Origin: Cyanophora paradoxa
Taxonomy: Eukaryota; Glaucocystophyceae; Cyanophorales; Cyanophoraceae
Length of the DNA: 45,037 nucleotides
Assembly: GCA_004431415.1 (NCBI GenBank)
Contig: QPMI01000700.1
Coordinates: 1 to 45,037, forward strand
Direction: 5' to 3'
Shown here: positions 1-7,584 of the stretch, one piece after another
Position numbering within the stretch: the first letter of the stretch is position 1
How the letters are laid out: each line of letters begins with the position of its first letter
Translations under genes and position numbers: made by a program
The notes under the pieces: generated by a model
The model's input: the letters and a program-made list of their open reading frames with translations, nothing else
Database searches by the model: none
What the model was told of the DNA's origin: nothing

Positions 1-100
1 CTTCTCCAAGTTTGCCGAGTTCATGTTCGCTATGACCGTGCCCTTACCCGAGTCGTGCTCTGGGATAGGAACAGGAACTGGTAGTATTGAGTACAGAGCC

Positions 101-502
101 CTACGAGCTAGAGCTGCTATCGCCCGAGTCCAGGCGCGCCTTCTTGGCCTTGGAGCGGCGGAGGCGGGAGACGTACTGCAGGCGCAGGTTGCGCACGAGC
201 AGCTCGCCGGCCGTGGTGCCCGGCAGCCCGGGAACCGCGTCCGTGGGCAGCAGCTGGCCCTCGCGTATCGCCTTGTACGTCTTGCGCTTGTTGAATGCAA
301 CCTTCTCCGTATCTCCGTGCCGTCGTACTGGGACGTGGGAAGGAACTGCGAGGCGGTCTTGGGACTTCTAGAACCAGCGCGCGCTTGGCCTTCTTGATGG
401 AGACTGCGTTCGCGCGCTCCAGCTTGACGCCGGGCTCCAGGGGGTAGCGGCGACTTCGTTCTCAGCGAAGGAGACACGGGGGGAAGAGCCGCCGCGGGGC
501 AT
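101..502 (-). pseudogene. small basic protein, frameshifted, first gene at left of compact block
   Basis: I do not recognise a family. An ATG at 500-502 (minus strand) opens a reading frame whose clear protein-like segments lie in different frames: a start MPRGGSSPRVSFAENEV, a Lys-rich piece near 385-430, a piece TASQFLPTSQYDGTEIR near 310-365, and a last segment from FNKRKTYKAIREGQ to a Ser-rich tail (DSGDSSSSS) ending at a TAG at 101-103. Two or three single-base shifts are needed to join them, and I see no stop inside the joined path. The product would be about 130 residues and strongly basic toward its C-terminus. The start lies only 12 bp after the stop of the next gene upstream, so it belongs to the tightly packed minus-strand block. 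The frameshifts may be decay or assembly errors. Confidence 0.45.
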
Positions 503-514
503 GGTTCGCTCGCT

Positions 515-844
515 TTACCTAGCGTTTAGAAAATAGCGCGCGAGCCTCGAGCACCAGGAGACCCGCCACAACCGCTGCGGCGATGACCACGGCAACCTCG
601 AGCCGGTGCCAGAAGCGCTCGGCCCGTCCGTGAGCGCGCGGCCCGCCTTGCCCGGTGCGGTGAGTGCGGAGCCCAGCGCGCCCGCCGCAATGTCCGCCCA
701 CGCGCCTCCGTCGCCGCGCAGCACGTTCTCGCGGTTCTTCATCTCGACTGTGGCGCCGATCGCGGCGTTGAGCTCACCGAACTGCAGCCGCGGCGCGCCC
801 TTGGGCCCAAAGGTCTTGGTGAGCAGCGCGTCGAGCCAGCTCAT
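515..844 (-). CDS. small single-pass membrane protein, one frameshift
   Basis: The frame opens with MSWLDALLTKTFGPKGAPR and reads about 70 residues in good order (Gly/Ala-rich, predicted helical). Near 620-628, in a GGG run, the likely frame changes. The continuing frame gives RFWHRLEVAVVIAAAVVAGL and a positively charged tail (ARALFSKR), ending at the stop at about 519-521. The unshifted frame ends at 515. The corrected product would be about 107 residues with one C-terminal hydrophobic segment of about 20 residues, which suggests a tail-anchored or single-pass membrane protein. It lies 29 bp from the next gene upstream. No family is recognised. Short membrane proteins in a compact intronless block are typical of virus-like elements, but that is context only. 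Confidence 0.5.
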   Translation of the reverse strand: MSWLDALLTKTFGPKGAPRLQFGELNAAIGATVEMKNRENVLRGDGGAWADIAAGALGSALTAPGKAGRALTDGPSASGTGSRLPWSSPQRLWRVSWCSRLARYFLNAR

Positions 845-873
845 CTCTACTAGCTAGCGCTTCGAAAATCTAT

Positions 874-1368
874 CTAAATCGCGAAGCCGCGCAGGTACCA
901 GACCATCAGGAGCGAGCCGCCGAGCGCCACGAGCAGCGGCAGGTGCCCGTCGACCGCGCGCCGCGCCTCCCAGGCCCAGATCTCCTGGCGGCTCAGCTCG
1001 TTCGCGCCGTCGAAGTAAGCGCTGACGCCGTACTCGCGCGCGGGCGCAGGCTGCGACCAGAGGCCGGCGCTCAGGCGCGGCGCCCCCTCCCTCTGCTGCT
1101 GCGAGGCCAGCGCCGCCGTCGCCGCGTGCGCCGCCTCCCTCTGGCCCGGGGCGATCGCTACGAGGGGCAGGGGCCCGACGCCGCGGCCCTTGCCCGCAGC
1201 CTTAATCGACTTCAGCGCCGGCGGCGCCGGGTCCGCGCCCCTTATCTTAGGCCCCTCCGCCCCGCCGCCGGCCTTCGCCCCGCCCCCCTTGGCAGCCTCG
1301 CCGATCTTGCTGCAGCGCGAGTCCGATTTGAACACCGTACACAACAGCTTCTCTACGGCGTTGGGCAT
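874..1368 (-). CDS. 164-aa protein with C-terminal membrane segment
   Basis: This is an uninterrupted 164-residue frame starting MPNAVEKLLCTVFKSDSRC. The first ~30 residues look ordered and contain two cysteines. A Gly/Ala/Lys/Pro-rich linker follows (about 24-75), then a mixed helical part. A hydrophobic segment near the C-terminus (about residues 143-162, LPLLVALGGSLLMVWYL) ends in RGFAI. It is probably membrane-anchored. The family is unknown. It appears intact, unlike its neighbours on both sides. Two copies of a 12-nt motif lie upstream of its start (see 1429-1474). The tight spacing with neighbouring minus-strand genes suggests one compact gene block. Confidence 0.6.
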   Translation of the reverse strand: MPNAVEKLLCTVFKSDSRCSKIGEAAKGGGAKAGGGAEGPKIRGADPAPPALKSIKAAGKGRGVGPLPLVAIAPGQREAAHAATAALASQQQREGAPRLSAGLWSQPAPAREYGVSAYFDGANELSRQEIWAWEARRAVDGHLPLLVALGGSLLMVWYLRGFAI

Positions 1369-1428
1369 GTTTAGACGTGTACAGACGATGAAGAAAATTT
1401 AAATGCCAACGGACTCAAAAGGACGTCG

Positions 1429-1474
1429 CAACTTTGAAAAGGGAAAGGGGGGAATGGAACTTTGAAAAGGGAGA
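1429..1474 (-). promoter_or_regulatory. duplicated CTTTTCAAAGTT motif between two minus-strand genes
   Basis: On the minus strand the 12-mer CTTTTCAAAGTT occurs twice about 29 nt apart, each preceded by a C/T-rich stretch, in the only sizeable gap (107 bp) of the compact block. It lies 60-110 bp upstream of the 164-residue gene. The placement suits a repeated promoter element, but no function is shown. Confidence 0.3.
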
Positions 1475-1475
1475 G

Positions 1476-1667
1476 TTAACGCCCCGCGGGGCGCATGCCG
1501 GCCGTCGCCATCGAGACGGAGCCGGGGGCGTAGAGGGTCTTGGCGGCGTAGCCGAAGCCCACGCCGATGACGGCCGAGGCGGTGGGCGTGCCGCCGAGGA
1601 GCCAGGTGAGGGTCGCGGCGAGGGCTCCTAGCGAGTAATGCGGGGGATAGCTGTCAGCGAGGGCCAT
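1476..1667 (-). CDS. 63-aa hydrophobic membrane protein
   Basis: This is a short intact frame starting MALADSYPPHYSLGALAATL. A hydrophobic stretch runs over about residues 12-46 (Ala/Gly/Leu/Val-rich), long enough for one segment or a short hairpin, and the tail carries Met and Arg. No family is recognised. The stop codon of the upstream gene is 48 bp away. The size, hydrophobicity and tight packing match small virion or holin-like membrane proteins of virus-like elements, but nothing diagnostic is present. It could be a chance open frame in GC-rich DNA. The hydrophobic composition and position in the block argue mildly for a real gene. Confidence 0.45.
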   Translation of the reverse strand: MALADSYPPHYSLGALAATLTWLLGGTPTASAVIGVGFGYAAKTLYAPGSVSMATAGMRPAGR

Positions 1668-1715
1668 CGCGGGACCGAATTGGAAGGGGTTGAGAAAAAA
1701 TACCGCCTCGAGGCC

Positions 1716-2294
1716 TCAGTGGTGGAGGTGCCGGAAGCGCGCGTTGTCCTCGGCCTCCTCGCGCTCCGCCTGCTCCTCCGCCGCGTCGATCTCCGCCCGC
1801 GAGGCCTCCAGCGTCGCCCGCCGCGCGTAGGACTGCGGGACGGCCACGCGCCGGTAGGGCTGGGCGAGGGTCTTCGCCAGCCCCGCCGTCTCCGCCTCGA
1901 ACGCCCGCCAAGTCTCCGAGGCCTCCGCACCGGAGATCTGGCGGGCGCGGAATCCCGCCTCCAGCTCGGCGCGGAAGGCGAGGGTGCGCTGCAGGCGCTG
2001 GGCCCAGAGGGCCTGGCGCCGCGCCTCCGCCTCGCGTGCCTGGCGCGCCGCCAGCGCCTGCCGCTCGGCCTCCTGCTGGGCCCCGAAGCCCTGGATCGCG
2101 GAGAGGACGGCGCCGGGGCCGGGGACGGGCGCGGCGAAGGCGGCGGGGACGGGGCTGCGGTCGGCTAGGGAGAAGGGGACGGGGCTGGGGCCGGCGCTGC
2201 TGGAGGGGGCGGCCGAGGCCGAGCGCGCGCGCGAGCCCGAGGCCGAGCGCGAGCCCGAGCTGCCGTAGCTGCTGGGGCCGGCGCCGCCGTCCAC
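1716..2294 (-). CDS. Ser/Ala-rich then long helical Arg/Glu/Ala protein
   Basis: The frame codes about 192 residues from a GTG at 2294; no in-frame ATG is seen. It stays open back to a TGA at 2349-2351, so the true start is unclear. The frame may have been joined to the upstream gene before a mutation. The first ~75 residues are Ser/Gly/Ala/Pro-rich and look disordered. Residues ~85-185 are rich in Gln, Glu, Ala and Arg and should form long helices or a coiled coil, with a His-rich end (RFRHLHH). No enzyme motif is visible. In this setting a structural or scaffold role is possible but unproven. Confidence 0.5.
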   Translation of the reverse strand: MDGGAGPSSYGSSGSRSASGSRARSASAAPSSSAGPSPVPFSLADRSPVPAAFAAPVPGPGAVLSAIQGFGAQQEAERQALAARQAREAEARRQALWAQRLQRTLAFRAELEAGFRARQISGAEASETWRAFEAETAGLAKTLAQPYRRVAVPQSYARRATLEASRAEIDAAEEQAEREEAEDNARFRHLHH

Positions 2295-2348
2295 GGGGCT
2301 GCTGCGGAAGCTGCCCGCGGGGGAGGCGCCCTCGCCCTGGCCCGAGGG

Positions 2349-3009
2349 TCAGGAGGGGGCGGGGGAAGGGGGGTACGAGGGGGCGCGGGTGCGGGGCCGG
2401 ACCTGGCGCGGCAGCATCTCGTCGATGCGCTGCTGGCCGGCGTGCTGCTGGGCGCGGGGGCGAACGACGGGGGCGGGCGGGACGAAGGCGGGGGCGAGTT
2501 GCGGGGCGCGTTGCCCTGCCCCTGTTCGAGCCTTGACGGGAAGGGCCGTTCTCCGGGTCCGCCGGCTCGAAGAACTGGATGGCCTGCAGCGCCGGCTGGC
2601 TCGCGCCGAGGGAGAGGGGGCCTTGGGGACGATGCCGCGGATGTAGGTCTCCCAGACGCCGCCGGCTTGTAGGAGAAGAGGCGGCACCTGGGGCCGAAGG
2701 CGGCGATGGTCTCGTCCAGCTCGCCGTTCTCGACGTCGCGGCGACGGCGGCGGAGGCGTCGGGGCCTCCGTGCGCGAGATGTACTCGCAGATGCCCGCCA
2801 CGCTCGTCATGCCGCCCTCCGTCTCGAGCCGACGAGGTAGGTGGTGGGTCGACGACGCAGTGGGTGATGATGAAGCGGGTGAGGGTGCAGGAGGCCGTCT
2901 CCTGCCAGAAGGCAGGCGCTTCTCCCGCAGCCACACGGCTCGAAGGACTGGATGCACGCCGCCTCGCCGTCCGCGAGCGCGTGGATGATCTTCCAGGCGT
3001 AGTAGGTTG
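2349..3009 (-). pseudogene. heavily frameshifted gene of unknown family
   Basis: All three minus-strand frames carry short protein-like pieces that follow each other in order. Examples are KIIHALADGEAACIQSFEP (about 2940-2995), FWQETASCTLTRFIITHCVV (about 2855-2915), GGMTSVAGICEYISRTEAP (about 2765-2825), ENGELDETIAAFGPRCRLF (about 2690-2745) and QPALQAIQFFEPADPENGP (about 2545-2600). Each switch needs a one- or two-base shift, and at least five occur in about 450 bp. The rest, toward 2349, is Pro/Arg/Ala-rich. I do not recognise the family. Ordered, stop-free segments across frames show a former or mis-assembled coding region rather than noise. The 5' end is lost at or near the 55-bp repeat at 3013. 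Confidence 0.5.
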
Positions 3010-3012
3010 GCA

Positions 3013-3067
3013 GGATGTGACCACCTCTTGGAAACTTCTAATAGAACTTTTCATGAGGTGTACACAA
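3013..3067. repeat. 55-bp direct repeat with inverted arms, left copy
   Basis: It matches 10902-10956 in the same orientation at 52 of 55 positions. Each copy contains imperfect inverted arms (GTGACCACCTC at one side, GAGGTGTACAC or GAGGTGGACAC at the other) around an AT-rich centre. A further GTGACCACCTC lies at about 3076-3086. The two copies enclose the helicase and origin-binding genes, 7,889 bp apart. This could be an element terminus, a recombinase site or an origin-type binding site. Confidence 0.75.
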
Positions 3068-3156
3068 GATCCTTGTGACCACCTCAAGGAAAAGAGGCAA
3101 ATCTCAGATACCAGGTACCAAGAGCACCTCCTTTTCTTAAGGTGCATGTGCATGTG

Positions 3157-3158
<2 letters not shown>

Positions 3159-3250
<92 letters not shown>
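3159..3250. repeat. (GA)n microsatellite
   Basis: This is an uninterrupted GA dinucleotide run of about 92 bp just inside the left 55-bp repeat. Confidence 0.97.
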
Positions 3251-3254
<4 letters not shown>

Positions 3255-3272
3255 AGAGCTCAAGTCAAAGTC

Positions 3273-3546
3273 TCTGGACATCTGGACATTTGGACATTTG
3301 GACATTTGGACATTTGGACATAACATGTACCCCGCTATCTATAGCTAGCGCTAGCTCATCGTAGGCCTAGGCCTTGGCCTTGGACATCTGGACATCTGGA
3401 CACTTGGACATTTGGACATTTGGACATAACATGTACCCCGCTATCTATAGCTAGCGCTAGCTCATCGTAGGCCTAGGCCTTGGCCTTGGACATCTGGACA
3501 CTTGGACACTTGGACACTTGGACATTTGGACATAACACGTACCCCC
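3273..3546. repeat. composite tandem repeat: 9-bp TTGGACATT units plus ~60-bp spacer
   Basis: Clusters of 9-bp units (TTGGACATT, TCTGGACAT, TTGGACACT) alternate with a conserved ~60-bp spacer that contains CTAGCGCTAG and TAGGCCTAGGCC palindromes. The full composite repeats with a ~105-bp period, two full copies and one partial. Confidence 0.9.
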
Positions 3547-4560
3547 CTCCACAGTCTTCCCCCTTAGCTTCGAGCTGCTCTTGAACTAGCGAGCCCGCCG
3601 TCGCTCCGGCACAGCAGGCGATAGAGCAGGTAGCTCTGAGCTCGTCGGCATCCTCGCCGGTCGCGCCGCCGCCGTCCTTGGGGTGCTCCGGACCGCGGAC
3701 CGCCATTTCGCGCCACGGTGGGCTCCCGAAGCCCGGAAAGTTGCTACGGAAAGCTCTGTTGACCGGCGATCGCACTGTGCCGCCGCAGAGTCGCCCGCCG
3801 CCCGCCGTGAAGTTCGAGGGCAAGTCGCGCACTGACCTTCGCTTCTCTCCGCCTCGCAGAGGTGCACGCCGGTCCTGCGACTCAGAGCCTCATCCTAGAA
3901 GCATTTGAAGCCGACCTGCGCTGCGCCCGCTCACCCTTGTCGCGGGATTTTGAATTCGGCGGGGCGCAGGTTGCCGGGGAGCCCAGACGATCCAGGCTGC
4001 GAGCGCGCCATCCGCTTTGCATCTCTGTCGACTAAGAAGGTGCATACGAGTCGCTGGTCCGCCGGGGCGCGGGATTTGCCTCGCTTTCTCGCAACCACAG
4101 CCAAGCGCCAGCTCCATGCTCACCTGCTGTGTGCGCAGCGAGGCCGATCGCATGGAGCATCACGCGCGCAGTGCATTCGTTCGCGTCTCTCCCGTCTCCG
4201 CTACTTCCGAGTCGAAGTGCGCACCCATGCTGCAATCCCGCCCAGCGCCCGCTGCTCACGGGGCCCGGATCCGTGCAGCAGAACGCCGGCTCGGCGACGC
4301 TCACTCCATCTCGAAGGCATCTCAACGACGCTGAAGGCCCGAGCTCGGCGACGCTGCGCCCGACCTCGTCGCCCGCCATGAACTCGTCCCGTCGCCTTCG
4401 GAGCCCTCGCTGCAGGGAAGCCCGCGGCCCTGCAGCGAATGAGCCGGATTCAGACAAGCCGTGCGCACTTTCAGACTGCGCGATCGCTTTCCCCTCTTCT
4501 CTCCCTTTTCCCTTCTTTTCATTCATGCGCCGGCGGCTCACTTCTGGCCCGTGCACGCAG
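3547..4560 (+). other. possible 5' exons and leader of the SF3 helicase gene, unresolved
   Basis: I see no convincing continuous gene here. Plus-strand stretches with weak coding character (for example about 4279-4460) are bounded by plausible splice acceptors (GTGCAG at 4273-4278, CACGCAG at 4554-4560). The 4129-4836 frame stays open into the first firm helicase exon. I could not join the exons in phase, so the gene start is left open. Confidence 0.3.
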
Positions 4561-7334
4561 GCTTGGGAGCCCTTGTACGCCTCGAACGGCCTGAAGCAGG
4601 CGGTCGCCCTGACGGAGAAGGTCCTCGCGATGCACCTCTCGCGCCCCAACAGCAACTGCGACTTTGCCTCCGGGCCCGTCCGCTTGCATGCCATCGAGTC
4701 CACTAGGGGCGAGTGTGTCCGCCGCCCCCAGGCGACCATCGGCATCTCAATGTTCAAGTTCAAGACGACCATGGATGTACTTGGTATGCGCGCAGCTTTG
4801 TCTTTCTCGTCTCTATCTAGATTATTCCTTCCGTGAACTTGCTCTCAATCTCACTGGCACCTGTGCCGCAGATGAGAATGAGCGCTCTTACGAAGTCGTC
4901 ATCAGCGTGGTATTCAGCTACCGCCAGCCGAAGCGCTTCACTCTCCTCCTCGCCGCCAAGCCCAACGGGGTGACTTTGAAGTATCGCATCGAAGATGTCT
5001 GCCCCAAGGAGGCCTGTGAGCACGCACTGATGGACTGGGCTGCACGCCTCGACCCCGCAGTCTTGCTGGGCACCTCGTCCCAGGTCCGCGCCTCCTTCTC
5101 TCATTCCAGTCTTCTAAAGCGGCCGCTCTGGACTTGCACCCACTCGCGACTGATTTTCGTCTCCTTCTCCTAGGGTGCAGTCTCAAAGATTGCAGAGGCC
5201 CCGCCCCTCGAGCCACTTTCACCGGAGGCCAAGGATGCCCTTCTTGCTGGGTCCATCGAGACTGGCGTCCTGGCAGCAGTGCGTCAGCAGTTGGACGACG
5301 AGTTCATGGCATTTGACCCCCGCCGGGGCGAGCTGTTGGTGAGCTCTAGATCTCATTGCAATCCACTGGTTCTCCTTGATACCATCTGACTGCGAGCTCC
5401 CTCCTTTCGCCCAGCAACTTGCTTTCACATCCGATCGGCGCCCGACGTACAGCTACACGCCCTTTAACGGCCTCAAGGGCCACGCAACGGTCCGAGCGTA
5501 CGCCAACCGTATTCTCGACCGGATTGCATTCGCCATCAAGGAGGATGAAGACGCACGCGAGCAGGAGCCCAAGCGGCCCCGCATCATGTCATCCAGCCGC
5601 AGCAAGTCAGACGTGTTTGCTTCCAGCCGCGCCGAGCTGCTCGACAAGATCGTCGCCTCCATCCTGCATGACCCCGCTTGGGTTAAGCAGGTCAAGACCA
5701 CCGATCTCATTGTCAGCTTCGACGACGTCGCAGTGAACATCCGCGACCCCGGAGTGCTATACCGCTACAACGGCGCCAACCCTCCCTCTGTCAAGGAGAT
5801 TCCGTCCACGTGGGAGAACCCCGAGTCGTTCTCCTATGGCTATCGGTGAGCCGGCTGTTTGCATCGCTGTCCGCTGCTCTTTCCCTTTATCTCTTCCTCT
5901 CTAAGGCGCGCGCGGCCCGGGCAGTTACTTTCCCAACTGCTTGGCGGACGCAACGGGCCGTCAGTGCGACTACAACAGCTTGGTGACGCGCACTGCCCGC
6001 TGGACAAGATCTGCCGAGATCAAGGGATCAATGATGTGCTCTTCTACGGCGTGTGTGGCATCGGCATTGCCAGTGATCCCGAGCAGGATGCGGTGCGCTG
6101 ACATCCTGCGCTTTGCGCTCTATTCAACTTCATCTCTATTCGACCTCCCATTCAGCTCTCTAACGTTTGGCGCCTTCAAAGATTGTGCACCTCGAGGGGC
6201 TCGGCAACACCGGCAAGAGCACACTGCAGGCAGTCGTCGAGAAGCTCATCACCTGCGAGACCCCATCGAAGGACTCCTCGCCGCAGTTCATGCTTTCTTG
6301 CATCTACGACTGCCACGAGCCTGTCTCTGCCCTCTTCATTCACGAGGTCGGCAACTCCACGCAGCTCAAGGTCCGTTCGCCAGAGTCAATGATTATTCTT
6401 CAGCTCACGCCCTCTTGCCCTGCCAGTCGCTGCAGTCAAAGATCAAGACGATTAGCGGACACGATCCAGTCAGCATCGAGGCAAAGAACAAGCCCCCGCT
6501 CAAGGCCCGCCTGCGGGCCGTTGTCTGGACGGCTGGCAACCCCACGGGCCTCTCTCAGGTGTGCCTTCCGTCACGGGCATCTTGGAGTGAGCTTTGAGCT
6601 CACGTTTTTGCTGCTCAGCACCTGTACAAGGACTACGGGGGCGATATGAGCCGCCGACTTCTGTACCTTCCCTTCAACAAGCCGGTGATTCCGACCTTAA
6701 GATCTCTTTTCGACTCTCTGTGTTCTAGATCTAGATCTTGGCCGCAGGTCGAAGCCGTAACCAACTTCAAGGAGAGCTGCCTGCAGCCCTACAACCTGGG
6801 TGTAGCGCTTGCCAAGATGATCGCTGCCCGTCACGTCCTTCTCACTTTCATTGACGGTGGCGGCCTCCAGAAGCTCTACGATCCCTTGTCGTCGGCCTCC
6901 ATCATTTACTGCCCCGAGATCGCACTTCGTCGCAGCGAGATCCTCAGCACGCAGCAGCAGGCGAGTGAGCGCAACAGCACTGTCACATCGATTGAGCACT
7001 GCTGGAGTCAGGTGCTGTTCTTAGCCTTTGCTCATTCTGTGTTCACGTTCCAACGTTCTGCAATTGCCCGCAGTGGATCCGCACCGTTGCCACAGGGCAG
7101 CCGAGTGACACGGCAGATCAGCCCGCTCTCCAGGAGCACTTCAAGCAGTACCTGCGTACGTTCAACTACTTCAATGATAAAGATATCGACGCCGCCGCAA
7201 AGAAGTACGTGCTCAACTCCACCGTCACGGCGATCAAGGGCGCCTACGAGGCAGCGGGCATTGTCTGGTGGAAGCGGGGCGGGAACACAGGGCGCGTTTG
7301 GCGGGCTTTTGGCGCCAAGATCCCGACGGCCTAG
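4561..7334 (+). CDS. superfamily 3 (D5-like) helicase, spliced, one frameshift
   Basis: Ten exons can be placed: 4561-4783, 4872-5083, 5174-5338, 5415-5845, 5925-6092, 6182-6370, 6427-6558, 6619-6684, 6748-7011 and 7074-7334, stop TAG. All introns are GT-AG and 56-91 nt long. The C-terminal half shows SF3 helicase motifs in order: Walker A GLGNTGKST (exon at 6182), an acidic Walker B-like strand (ALFIHEV), the motif with SGHD and later KNKPP, a sensor strand ending in Asn (VVWTAGN), and the D5-type SRRLLYLPF. The N-terminal ~280 residues have no recognised domain; a nuclear-type basic patch (EPKRPRI) lies in the 5415 exon. SF3 helicases unwind replication origins of DNA viruses and related transposons. 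Exon 5925-6092 carries a one-base shift near 5985, which fits one missing base. The 5' end is unresolved. It converges on the origin-binding helicase. Confidence 0.75.
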
Positions 7335-7584
7335 GTCAAGCAAATTTCGTTGTATCGCCTTGTAACTTACGGTGCAGATGTAACAGAATGCAGCACACTC
7401 GCAGAGCAAATGTTTAGATGTTCAGATGTTCTCACTTGTCTTAATTGTCAGATGTACACATTGGACCGTTTCTCGAACACTAATCACTTGCCTACCTCCA
7501 TTGCGCTCGTTCTAACTGTGCCAGCAAGTGCCACCTCCGAGCCAAGTGCCACCTCCGAGCGCAGGCGCACGAGATCGTAGCACT
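7335..7584. other. convergent 3' intergenic region with 18-bp tandem duplication
   Basis: This separates the stops of two converging genes. I see no ORF. An 18-bp unit (AAGTGCCACCTCCGAGCC) is duplicated head to tail at about 7525-7560. No clear polyadenylation or terminator signal is visible. Confidence 0.5.

Noticed and set aside
3084-3326. ORFs encoding Ser-Leu or Arg-Glu strings
   Set aside because: Translation of the GA microsatellite.
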